From Gimesia aquarii (lineage in GTDB: Bacteria; Planctomycetota; Planctomycetia; Planctomycetales; Planctomycetaceae), in NCBI RefSeq assembly GCF_007748195.1, contig NZ_CP037920.1, positions 3,919,800 through 3,983,799 on the forward strand: 64,000 bases of DNA. Direction: 5' to 3'. The notes under the pieces are model-generated. The model worked only from the letters and a program-made list of their open reading frames with translations, was not told the DNA's origin and did no database searches. A program made the position numbers and the translations under genes. Of the stretch, positions 1-9,849 are shown piece by piece. The first letter of the stretch is position 1. Each line of letters starts with the position of its first letter.

Positions 1-3000
1 GATATGCAAGTCGGTGATCCCAATCAGGCCGACTCATTCACTTATACCCTCAGTGATGGTCAGGGGGGAACCGACACAGCGACCGTCAGCTTTACAATCG
101 TTGCCACCAACGATGCGCCTGTGGCTTCAGACGCCAACATCGCCGCTACAGAAGATGGAGTGGCTGTCACCACCGGCATCCTGGCCTCTGATGTCGACAC
201 CGACAACGATGCCAGCACATTGACTTACAACATCGTAATGCCTCCTGCGGAAGGGACCGCCAACTCCAATGGCGATGGCACCTTTACCTTCGATCCCGGC
301 GCCGCCTTCCAGGATCTCGCCGCCGGAGAAACACGCCAGGTCACCTTCACCTATACCGCCACCGATGCCCATGCGGCTGTCAGTAACACCGGAACCGTCA
401 CTATCACCGTCACCGGCGTCAACGATGCCCCGACCCTGGACGCCATCTCAGATCCAGCGGCCATCGATGAAACAGCAGGTTTACAAACAATCAATCTATC
501 AGGCATTACAACCGGGGGAGGAGAATCACATCCGCTTAGCATTACCGCTACCAGTAATAATACTTCAGTAGTTTTGAATCCAACGGTCAGCTACAACCCC
601 AATGACTCAACTGGATCAATTTCCTATTTTGCAGCCGGTGTGAATAGCGGTACTGCTACAATTACTGTGTCTGTGGTTGACGCTGGTGATGATGGTATCT
701 TAGGAAACGTTGATGACATTACGGTTGATCAATCGTTCGTTGTTACCGTTGAAAAGAATGATACGACTTCCTCTGCCATCACCACAGCGTTAATTGATGG
801 AGCCACTGTCGAATATACAGGCGAAATCAACGATCATCAAAATGGCTTAACTGATGTCGATCTTTACGAAATCAATCTCACTGCGGGTGATTTACTCACT
901 GCCGATCTTGATGCTGCGTTCTTAGACGATGCTTCCGTACTCAGTGGTTTGAATGGCTACCTTCGCTTGTTTGACGCCAGTGGTAATCAACTTGCATTCA
1001 ATAATGAAGCCATTGATCCCAACACAAGCGTTCAATCCAGTGACCCTGTACTCCGATTTACAGCTTCAAGTACTGGCATTTATTATCTCGGTGTTTCTGC
1101 AGGTACCAATGGCAGCTATGACGCCACACTAGAGGACAGCGGTGTTGCTGGAACAGGGGGAGCATATAAATTGCAACTGACGCTGGGAGATAATCAAGCA
1201 CCAATTGCCGTAGACGATGCATACACTGTCAATGAAAACAGCAGTGCCACAACCCTCAACCTTCTGGCAAACGATTCCGATCCCGATGGAAACAACATCT
1301 CCTTTGTCACAGCAACTCAACCGTTAAACGGAACCGTCGACTGGTCTATCGATGAGCATACATCTGCTCTCACACTCACTTATACTCCAGACACTAACTT
1401 CTCTGGAACAGATCAGTTCATCTACACAATCCAGGATTCAAATGGCTTTACAGACACAGCAACTGTCACCATGACAGTTCAGTCTGATTTTGTAATAGGA
1501 ACGACAAAAACATTCTCTGCAAACAAAAACAACAATCTCTATGTCAGTGCTTCGAGAGGCGTATTAGAAGGTGTGGATTTCCTCGCGGGAACGACTTTAA
1601 GTGCCACACTCGATACAGATGTCACGAACGGCACGTTAATACTCAATGCCAATGGCTCCTTCGTTTATGTTCCGAATGCAGGCTACACAGGAACAGACCA
1701 GTTCACGTATAAAATCTTTGATAATGGTATAGAAACGTCATCCGGAACCGTAACGATTAATGTTGTTTCGCTGGTCCCGGTAGACGATTCCGTCGACGTC
1801 TCCAAGAATACAACCACCTATGTGGGAGCTGCTTACCCCGTCGCAGAAGGGGAAACCGCGATTCCCGGCGTCATGGACAACGACCAGTTTGGCACAGATG
1901 CTTCAACACAAGTCGAACTGGTAACGGGACCACTACATGGAACACTGATTCTCGATTCGGACGGTTCCTTCCTTTATCAGCCAGACGATGATTATGTCGG
2001 AGCCGATTCCTTCACATACCAACTTGTCTCAGGATCTGAAACTTCAGCGACAACAGGTACCGTGACGATAGATGTGCAAAATGCAATTCCGCAGGCAGTC
2101 GATGATACTTACTCTATCGTTCATGATACCAGTTTATCTGCTTTGGATCTGATTGATTCCGAAACAGAATTACCGGTAACGCCACCAGGGGTCTTATCAA
2201 ATGATACCGATGCAGATGGCGATTTCCTCGAATCGATCCTCGTCACTTCTACCACCAATGGAACACTCACATTTAACTCGGTAGGGCAATTCACATATAC
2301 ACCCACTGCGGGTTTTGTTGGCACTGACAGCTTTACTTATAAAGTCAGCGATGGCGTTAATGAAAGTAGTATCGGTACCGTCACCATCAATGTGACCAAT
2401 ACAGTTCCTGTGGCTGTTGATGATACTTATACAACCACCCACGACCAGAACTTTACGGCAGGACTTCCCGACATTTTGGGAACTGGTGAAATGGGTGAAG
2501 AAATCGTCCTGGTCGCCGGTATCGACAGCTTGATCGAAAACGATACAGATGGAGATGAAGACACACTCACAGTCAGTGTGCTGACTCTTCCAACTAACGG
2601 AACGCTTGCCTGGGAAATCGATGGTTCCTTTACCTACACTCCGAATGCAGGCTTCTCCGGAACCGATCAGTTTACCTATCAACTTTCAGATGGTGTTTCC
2701 ACAAGCAATACCGCTACGGTTGTGATCAATGTGACAAATGATGTCCCTGTTGCCAACGATGACAACTTCACGTTCGAGCATGGATCGATTCTGTATGCCT
2801 TCCCACCTGCCACTGATCCCGAAGGGGGTGGAGCAGGGGGGACGGAAGAACTGCCGGATAACTGGATCGTAGCCAACACGGTCATGAGTAATGATATAAA
2901 TCCGGATGATGATCCTCTGGAAGCCATTCTTGTAACCAATGTGACTTCCGGTACTTTGTCATTTAGCTCAGATGGCTCATATACCTACACAGCGAATGCA

Positions 3001-6000
3001 AACTTTGTCGGCACAGACAGCTTCACATATCAGCTTACTGATGGCACACAGCTCAGCAACATCGCAACGGTGACCTTTACGGTCACGAATAGTACGCCAG
3101 TCGCAAACAACGATAACTATCAAATCTTGCAAGGAAAAATGCTCATCGGTGGAGAACATAACCTCTTTGCGTCAGATGTAGGAGACCAAGGCTTAACGGT
3201 CATCCGTCAATCTCCGTTGTCAAACGATACTGATGCCAATGGAGACGATCTCACCGCCACGCTTCTGACAACAACAACGAATGGTACTCTTGTCTTTGGC
3301 GCTGATGGCTTATTCACTTACACACCCAATTCAGGATATATCGGCACCGATACTTTCACATATCAAGTCTCAGACGGATTCTCAAACAGTAATATCGCAA
3401 CTGTGGTCATCGAGATGACGAATGCAGCCCCCGTTGCCACAGATGATAGCTATACTCTGCAGCATGATATCAAAGCAACATTTGGAAATAGTGTCTTAAA
3501 TAATGATTCCGACTCTGATAATCAGGATCTCACGGCAGTTCTAGTCGCCGCTCCCTCAAATGGAACGATTTCCTTCTTCGGAAATGGCACATTTACTTAT
3601 ACTCCGAATGCCGGATTTGTCGGTAACGACTCTTTCACCTATAAAGTCACGGATGGCACTCTGGAAAGTAATATCGCAACGGTATCACTTCAGGTTACCA
3701 ACGATATCCCCACCGGAAGTCCGGAATCGTTTGATGTTGCCAATAATGGCTCACTGAATGTCGGCGGAAGCGGAGGCAGAGATTCTGGTGTGCTCGCCAA
3801 TGATGGAACCTCATTAGATGCTATCACAGCCACATTAACCAGTGCTCCCTCCAATGGAACCATCGATTACTTCAATCCAAATGGGACCTTCAGCTATACC
3901 CCTGAGGCAGGATTCACCGGAACTGTCACATTTACTTATCAGGTAACAGATGGAATTTCACAAAGTGATGATATTACAGTCAGCATCAATGTCGGCGCTG
4001 AAGACCCTGATGCTCCCAGTGATGCACTAAATGAAGCACTAGATAAAGTCAATGAAACTGCTGCGGAATATGATCAGGCAGTACAGGATATGGGAGAAAC
4101 GCTCGCAAGTCTTGGTCAAGAATTAGCTGCTGCCCACAATGAATCCCAGGCCGTTTTGGAAGAGGAGAAAAAAGCAGCCGCTGCAGAATTTTTAGCAGCC
4201 ATGAAGGTCGCGGAGGCAGCTTATCAAGCAGAAATCAATGCGATTGAAGATACCTACAAAACAGCAACCGATGCCAATAATGCCAATTACGAACAAGCGG
4301 TAGCACAAGCAGCTTCTGATTATAATGCAAGTCAGGCCACGATTAACAAAACATACAAAGATGCCATTGAGGCTGCCAATCAAACCTATAATGCCTCAAT
4401 TGCAGCATCCGACCTCGCTTTCACCACTGCTGCAAAACAGGCATCTGACACATATCAGACACAATTAAGCAGCCTTGATTCCACCTATGATTCAGCGATT
4501 GCTGCATCAAATCAAGCACAAAAAACGGCCGTCGATGCTGCTAATAGTACCTACAAAACGGCAGAACAAGCGGCAGAGGCGACTTATCTCGCAGCAAAAG
4601 CAGGAGCCAAGGCACAATACGATGCCGATTTAGCCACGGCACAAGCAACCCTGGATGCCGTACTGGCGGCAAACCAGAACACCATTTATAACCCGGGATC
4701 GGCTGATTCGGATGCAACCTATCTCACTGCTTTGGGTAACGCACTGGCAGGCATACAGAGTGCTCTCAGTAGCGCCGCCGCCACTTATCAAGCGGCCGTC
4801 GATCAGGCTATCAATGTGTACAATAATGCGATTACCAGTGCCGCCAGTGACCATGCCGATGCACTGGTTGCCGCCGACACGAAACAAGCAGCTGCATATG
4901 CCGCCGCTGATGCCACATATGCGGCAACTGCCGCTGCCGAGCAGGCAACTTACGAGGCCACGGTTTCTGCCGCTGCGACAACACGAGATGCTTTGATTCA
5001 ATCAGCACAAGACACATATAATTCTGAAGAATCCACGTTAGCAGACACTCGAGATCAGGAAATTCAGACGGCACAAGGTGCCTATGACGCAGCAGTTCAG
5101 GCTGCTAACGACGCCTATAACACCACTCGTGCTGCCATCGATCAACAGACAGCCACTTATATCCAAGGGGCGAAAGATGCCTACGACGCTGCAGTCACAG
5201 CAGCTGCAACAGCTTATCATAACACAATGGGGCCACTCACTGAGCAGTACGACAAAGATATCGCAGCTGCGAAAGCCATTTATGACAAAGCGGAAGCACA
5301 GGCCGCTTACGAGTTGCATCTAGCCAAGAATCGTTTTTCACCTCCCCATAATATGGCTGCACTATGGGCCGCACTACTAGCCGTTGAGAACACACCAGGC
5401 GTATCTCAGGAAACAATCTGGCAAACAAGAAAAGCTTATTACACAGCAGAAGCACATAACCTACTTGAATGGGCTAAATGGGTCGATGCGAAAAATAATA
5501 CATATGTGGCAGCAGAACGAGCTGCATTCGTAACGTACACCACTACTGTAACCCCCATTACTTCGACCTTTCTCACTAAAAAGGCTGATGAAAACAAAAA
5601 GAATGCAGACGCCAAAATCAATGCAGATAATGTTTTTAATCATGATACTGCTGACTACCAAGCACTTGCAGCGGTCCAAAAACAACAAGCATTCACAACA
5701 CAACAAATGGCCCTTGCCAGTGCCAAAAAGACTTTTGAAGATGCCAAGGCAGACGCGGTCTATACTTACGATTTAGGCGTTGCCGCCATCCAAAATACTT
5801 TAGATCATGATAAGATTACTGCGGAAACGGCTTATGCTCATTCTGAAGTGGACGCAGCCAAAGCACAACAACTGGCCTTGGCTGCAGCCTCCGAGCAATT
5901 ACAACTTGATTATGCCAACGCTGATGTCGACTGGGTGCGTGATGTTGCAGCGGCCGACAAAGCATTTGCTGTTGCTTCCAACAACGCCTATGCCTCCGCC

Positions 6001-8763
6001 GCAAATGCGATACTGAGCGCACAACCCGCCTACATCAACGCTGTAATCGCCGCCAATGCCTCTGCCGTGGGTATTGTTGCTTCTGCACGTGCCGCTGCGA
6101 TCATCAGTGCATCTGGCAATGATCCGGGAGTCACTGCTGTCGCCAATGCCTATGCTGCTTATCAAACCACGCAAGCGGCGCTCAAAGCAACTCAACTCTC
6201 TATAGAAGCATTGGCTCAGAATTTATATGCGAAAAATGAAGTCACCGCCTGGATGATGGCCGCGAATGCTGTCGCAGGTCAAGCAGAGCTCCAGGCGAAT
6301 GCCGCAGCCGCTGCTGGCCTGGCTTGGGTCACTGACGAAGCGGCCGCCTATCGTACCCTGGCTGAAGCCAACATCAATGCGGCTGCAGCTGCTTCACACA
6401 ATGAAGTGGATGCTGTAGAAACCTTTAATCGAAATGAAGCAGACAAACGGATGACTGCTGCGATGGATTCGGCAGAAAAAAATCGCGATTTTTCTAAAGC
6501 AGCAGCACAGGCAGATTTGGATCATAGTAATACGCATTGGCCTGCAGAATTGATGCGTTTTCAAAATGCAACCAATGCGGGACTTACAAAAACGCATACC
6601 GAAATCGATAAAAGTATTAAGAAATTAAAAGATGATCTGGCAGCTGAAATCAAAAAGATGAAAACTGATGTAGCTACAAATGCTGGTACCATTAATCAAC
6701 CAACAACTAAGGATAAACAACTCGCCATCAAGGAAGCGGCAAAAAGAGGCGCACAAGCCCTCGTAACAGCACAATACAATTTTGACGTCGTATCAAAAAA
6801 GCCGCTCGCGGACTTTGAAAATTTTGATGGTGCGATTGCAATCGGTTTCGATTATATCTCTCCCGCTCTGGACAACACCGTCAATTTCATGACCGGCTGG
6901 GCAGATTCATTATTGTTTGGACATTTTTCAACCATCGTCGGCGAAGACTATCTCCGTTATGTTGATTATCAATCAAATGCGTATTCTGGTGGTCGCGTTG
7001 TGGGAGTCGTACATTCCTTCCTTATCGGAGGAGCAGCCGGTAATGTTGCCCACGCTGGCTGGGCATATACGGCCGCTCGTGTCTATTCTGCCGCTGGAAC
7101 AGGTGTTGGAATTTATGATTCAGCCAGCAAATGGTACAATGGTGAAACATTGGACATTTGGGACTATCTCAACTTTGCGCCGGCGGTAGGAGCAATTTTG
7201 GGAAGGTTTACGAATGGTCTGGGAATCTTTGAATGTTTCGTTGGTGATACACAAGTGGTCCTCGCCGAGCATGCCCCGGGTGGATTCCAAGCACAAGTCG
7301 GCCTGGCAGCTGAAGAAGGAGAAGGCATTGAACTGCACAAAGCGGGTGCTGGCGTACTTGTGCTGATTGGCATCGTTGGAGCTGGGATACAGGTAGCCCG
7401 CAAACGGAAAAAACAATCAACCAGTTACTCAGATCTGGATCGCTTGTTCTCCACCGACGAATTCGATGAACTGATGGATGCAACTGCTCGTCAGAAAGAG
7501 GGAACGAATTCACGATTCCTGGATCAACACCAGACCAACCCACAATTCGCCTTAATGCGATCCGGCACAACAAAACCGAAAACAGACAAGAAGAGTTCAA
7601 CGCTTACTATGAATCCTCAACAGTCTCTGCTGACTACTTCCTCATCGAAAATGAGTTCTGATCAGAAAGAAACTTCGATGCCCGATCCACGTCAGCCGGC
7701 TCCGACAAAGAAATCAAAAATCTCTCGACTCGCGGGGCCCATATCCTGGCTCAGCATGTTCTGCCTGCTGGGTGCTCTGGTCTTTGGCATTGGTAGCGAT
7801 AAGACTGATGCGAACGCGGTGACGCACGTTAAACCGCAAATGCAGGTCACTGATACCCCCGTCAAATATAAAACCACGGCGATTGAAGATGTGAACATTG
7901 GGGAACGGCTGCTGGGCAAAAATCCGATCCAAGACGAAGTCGATGAGTTCGTACCCGACATCATCCCCAGCGAATGGCGGTTGCTGCATCTAACAATGCA
8001 CAAAGCCAACGGCAAACGTCTCGACATACAGTTCCTGCGGCCGCTCGACTGGATCAAATCCAATAATGCCCAATTAGGAGCAACCATTGACCTGGATCTC
8101 CCCGAGTTCGGTGCCAAAGGTCCGGCGAAAGTCGTTTTGATCGATTCGTGCCCACTGATCAAAACGGGACCAGGGAATATTGTCACCGGGAAATTCATCC
8201 ACGAATCAGACGGGAATTTAATTGATCTTAAAATCGAAGATCAACAGGAATTAACTACAGTTACATCCAACCACCGGTATTGGTCAGCCAATCGTCAATT
8301 ATTCGTAGAAGCAGGTCATCTCAAACCGGGTGAACAAGTCCTGACTCTGGCGGGTTTAAAGCAAGTTATCTCAATCAATCCCCATGCAGATGACAAAACA
8401 GTATATAATCTGGAAGTCCAAGGAGAACATGTTTATTTAGTTGGATCTCTTGGGACGCTTGTGCATAATAACTACTTTAATAAAACAACTGGAACTGGAG
8501 GGTTTAATCCAGGGAAATTTTCTCCTGCCCAACGAGAAATTGTTAAAGCAAATCAACGAATAGAAAATGCTAGAGAAAATTTGCGGGTACTAGATGTACA
8601 ACGAAAGAAGATTTCAGGTTCCAAACCACAAAATGCAATTGATGCACAAGGATTCTCAGAATTTACAAAAGAACGGCTAAATTCCATAGATGATGCAATT
8701 GAAGAATTAAATCGCCAAATCGGTATCGACAGTACTCTAATTGATTTACTTCTACCAGGTTAG
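1..8763 (+). CDS. Giant surface polymorphic toxin with Ig-like repeats, Ala/Tyr-rich stalk, split Hint domain and variable tip (5' partial)
   Basis: The frame is open at the left edge, so the N-terminus and signal are missing; 2,919 residues are visible from the ATG at 4. Order seen: VCBS-like repeats (to ~residue 250), a PPC-like beta domain (~255-395), then nine cadherin/Ig-like repeats of ~95-110 residues marked by FTYTPNAGFxGTDxFTY (~400-1330). Next comes an Ala-rich helical region with regularly spaced Tyr (~1335-2260) and a Gly/Ala-rich pretoxin region (~2270-2408). The Hint domain starts at C2411 (CFVGDT), is interrupted by two membrane segments (~2447-2465 and ~2580-2598), resumes at IGERLLG (~2628) and ends in VHNNY (2820-2824). 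A 95-residue tip with no motif I recognise closes the protein. Hint-tip architecture is established for polymorphic toxins, where Hint cleaves to release the tip. Role: probable contact-dependent or surface-presented toxin; the target is unknown. Confidence 0.85.
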   Translation, partial: DMQVGDPNQADSFTYTLSDGQGGTDTATVSFTIVATNDAPVASDANIAATEDGVAVTTGILASDVDTDNDASTLTYNIVMPPAEGTANSNGDGTFTFDPGAAFQDLAAGETRQVTFTYTATDAHAAVSNTGTVTITVTGVNDAPTLDAISDPAAIDETAGLQTINLSGITTGGGESHPLSITATSNNTSVVLNPTVSYNPNDSTGSISYFAAGVNSGTATITVSVVDAGDDGILGNVDDITVDQSFVVTVEKNDTTSSAITTALIDGATVEYTGEINDHQNGLTDVDLYEINLTAGDLLTADLDAAFLDDASVLSGLNGYLRLFDASGNQLAFNNEAIDPNTSVQSSDPVLRFTASSTGIYYLGVSAGTNGSYDATLEDSGVAGTGGAYKLQLTLGDNQAPIAVDDAYTVNENSSATTLNLLANDSDPDGNNISFVTATQPLNGTVDWSIDEHTSALTLTYTPDTNFSGTDQFIYTIQDSNGFTDTATVTMTVQSDFVIGTTKTFSANKNNNLYVSASRGVLEGVDFLAGTTLSATLDTDVTNGTLILNANGSFVYVPNAGYTGTDQFTYKIFDNGIETSSGTVTINVVSLVPVDDSVDVSKNTTTYVGAAYPVAEGETAIPGVMDNDQFGTDASTQVELVTGPLHGTLILDSDGSFLYQPDDDYVGADSFTYQLVSGSETSATTGTVTIDVQNAIPQAVDDTYSIVHDTSLSALDLIDSETELPVTPPGVLSNDTDADGDFLESILVTSTTNGTLTFNSVGQFTYTPTAGFVGTDSFTYKVSDGVNESSIGTVTINVTNTVPVAVDDTYTTTHDQNFTAGLPDILGTGEMGEEIVLVAGIDSLIENDTDGDEDTLTVSVLTLPTNGTLAWEIDGSFTYTPNAGFSGTDQFTYQLSDGVSTSNTATVVINVTNDVPVANDDNFTFEHGSILYAFPPATDPEGGGAGGTEELPDNWIVANTVMSNDINPDDDPLEAILVTNVTSGTLSFSSDGSYTYTANANFVGTDSFTYQLTDGTQLSNIATVTFTVTNSTPVANNDNYQILQGKMLIGGEHNLFASDVGDQGLTVIRQSPLSNDTDANGDDLTATLLTTTTNGTLVFGADGLFTYTPNSGYIGTDTFTYQVSDGFSNSNIATVVIEMTNAAPVATDDSYTLQHDIKATFGNSVLNNDSDSDNQDLTAVLVAAPSNGTISFFGNGTFTYTPNAGFVGNDSFTYKVTDGTLESNIATVSLQVTNDIPTGSPESFDVANNGSLNVGGSGGRDSGVLANDGTSLDAITATLTSAPSNGTIDYFNPNGTFSYTPEAGFTGTVTFTYQVTDGISQSDDITVSINVGAEDPDAPSDALNEALDKVNETAAEYDQAVQDMGETLASLGQELAAAHNESQAVLEEEKKAAAAEFLAAMKVAEAAYQAEINAIEDTYKTATDANNANYEQAVAQAASDYNASQATINKTYKDAIEAANQTYNASIAASDLAFTTAAKQASDTYQTQLSSLDSTYDSAIAASNQAQKTAVDAANSTYKTAEQAAEATYLAAKAGAKAQYDADLATAQATLDAVLAANQNTIYNPGSADSDATYLTALGNALAGIQSALSSAAATYQAAVDQAINVYNNAITSAASDHADALVAADTKQAAAYAAADATYAATAAAEQATYEATVSAAATTRDALIQSAQDTYNSEESTLADTRDQEIQTAQGAYDAAVQAANDAYNTTRAAIDQQTATYIQGAKDAYDAAVTAAATAYHNTMGPLTEQYDKDIAAAKAIYDKAEAQAAYELHLAKNRFSPPHNMAALWAALLAVENTPGVSQETIWQTRKAYYTAEAHNLLEWAKWVDAKNNTYVAAERAAFVTYTTTVTPITSTFLTKKADENKKNADAKINADNVFNHDTADYQALAAVQKQQAFTTQQMALASAKKTFEDAKADAVYTYDLGVAAIQNTLDHDKITAETAYAHSEVDAAKAQQLALAAASEQLQLDYANADVDWVRDVAAADKAFAVASNNAYASAANAILSAQPAYINAVIAANASAVGIVASARAAAIISASGNDPGVTAVANAYAAYQTTQAALKATQLSIEALAQNLYAKNEVTAWMMAANAVAGQAELQANAAAAAGLAWVTDEAAAYRTLAEANINAAAAASHNEVDAVETFNRNEADKRMTAAMDSAEKNRDFSKAAAQADLDHSNTHWPAELMRFQNATNAGLTKTHTEIDKSIKKLKDDLAAEIKKMKTDVATNAGTINQPTTKDKQLAIKEAAKRGAQALVTAQYNFDVVSKKPLADFENFDGAIAIGFDYISPALDNTVNFMTGWADSLLFGHFSTIVGEDYLRYVDYQSNAYSGGRVVGVVHSFLIGGAAGNVAHAGWAYTAARVYSAAGTGVGIYDSASKWYNGETLDIWDYLNFAPAVGAILGRFTNGLGIFECFVGDTQVVLAEHAPGGFQAQVGLAAEEGEGIELHKAGAGVLVLIGIVGAGIQVARKRKKQSTSYSDLDRLFSTDEFDELMDATARQKEGTNSRFLDQHQTNPQFALMRSGTTKPKTDKKSSTLTMNPQQSLLTTSSSKMSSDQKETSMPDPRQPAPTKKSKISRLAGPISWLSMFCLLGALVFGIGSDKTDANAVTHVKPQMQVTDTPVKYKTTAIEDVNIGERLLGKNPIQDEVDEFVPDIIPSEWRLLHLTMHKANGKRLDIQFLRPLDWIKSNNAQLGATIDLDLPEFGAKGPAKVVLIDSCPLIKTGPGNIVTGKFIHESDGNLIDLKIEDQQELTTVTSNHRYWSANRQLFVEAGHLKPGEQVLTLAGLKQVISINPHADDKTVYNLEVQGEHVYLVGSLGTLVHNNYFNKTTGTGGFNPGKFSPAQREIVKANQRIENARENLRVLDVQRKKISGSKPQNAIDAQGFSEFTKERLNSIDDAIEELNRQIGIDSTLIDLLLPG

Positions 8764-8811
8764 TAGTTGGTATAATTATTTTAACGTCAATGTGTAGAAT
8801 AAAATATTATA

Positions 8812-9810
8812 ATGCCGGATAAACTGCCAGAAATGGATCCATCAAAACCATTTGGTTTTTTGTTGACTCACGCCAAATTAGATATTGAAGCTTCCTTAGA
8901 TACTTATCCAAACCTCGATGTCTCAGATAAAAATACAATCGAAGAATATCGTTTTTCGGATGACAGTATTCTCAGAGTTATTTCAGAGGAAGAAATTGGG
9001 CAGATGGTAGCTCATTACTCTGTAGCGGAAACGAATTTAACTCACTCTAATCTACATATGCGTGTTGGGGCGTTATGTGTAATACAAGATAAATGGTCTG
9101 ATCAAGGCTCAGTATTAGATTTCTATGAACATGCAGCTTTTGAAGATCCAATGCCTCAAGTTCGTGGTACTGCGTTTAGACTATTATCAAAAACAAAAGA
9201 GATTCATAAATCAAAATTCATAAATGTAATAGAGGACATGCTAAAAAGAAGGTTCTCTATTAGTGAAGTAATGATTCCAAAAATGTTAGCAAAGTTATGG
9301 ATGGAGTCTCTTTTTGATATTTGTAATGATCTTAAATATAAACGTTATAAAGAAAATTTCAAAAATCGTAAGTTAGAATTTCTTGCTGATGAATATCTAG
9401 ACGAAATGACACAAAGCCGACAAGCTTCACTTGACCAGCTTCATGGCAATGATCCAAATCTTAGGCGGGCAGCTATTATGTTGTTGTCAGAATATTGGAA
9501 TCCAACCGAAGAGTTTTTCGAAGATTGCCATACAATTGCACTAACTGATATCGACAGTGAGGTGAGATGTATCGCAGTTGGTTGCTTAAACAATCACTTT
9601 AAGAAAACAAAGAATAAAAGAGTATTGCAAACACTGGCACAAATTGTTTCTGATGTCTCACAACCAAATAATCTTCGAGATATTTCTTACCAAAAAATGT
9701 TCCAAGTGAACGACATGCCCGTCTTAGAATGGCCTGTAACAAGGCACGCAATGGGAAACTACCATTTTCCCGACGATATTGATTGGTCATTCGTTAATAA
9801 TTTTCTTTAA
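8812..9810 (+). CDS. HEAT-repeat-like protein, candidate immunity protein for the giant toxin
   Basis: 332 residues, soluble, no signal peptide. Two stretches look like HEAT/armadillo helices: around residue 115 (DPMPQVRGTAFRLLSK) and around 215-270 (NLRRAAIMLLSEYW, then DIDSEVRCIAVGCLNN). The gene starts 48 bases after the toxin stop on the same strand and is much more AT-rich than the Hint-coding DNA upstream, as is the toxin tip. HEAT-like proteins are a known class of immunity proteins in polymorphic toxin loci. The function is inferred from position and fold; 332 residues is large for an immunity protein, so a separate regulatory role is possible. Confidence 0.6.
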   Translation: MPDKLPEMDPSKPFGFLLTHAKLDIEASLDTYPNLDVSDKNTIEEYRFSDDSILRVISEEEIGQMVAHYSVAETNLTHSNLHMRVGALCVIQDKWSDQGSVLDFYEHAAFEDPMPQVRGTAFRLLSKTKEIHKSKFINVIEDMLKRRFSISEVMIPKMLAKLWMESLFDICNDLKYKRYKENFKNRKLEFLADEYLDEMTQSRQASLDQLHGNDPNLRRAAIMLLSEYWNPTEEFFEDCHTIALTDIDSEVRCIAVGCLNNHFKKTKNKRVLQTLAQIVSDVSQPNNLRDISYQKMFQVNDMPVLEWPVTRHAMGNYHFPDDIDWSFVNNFL

Positions 9811-9849
9811 CAAGCTCTTCTGATCAACCTAATAAGTCGGTGAGACAAT

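Noticed and set aside
1-8763. Many antisense and +1 frames inside the giant toxin gene
   Set aside because: They follow from the repeats and biased composition (Ala, Tyr, Asp codons) and have no own signals.
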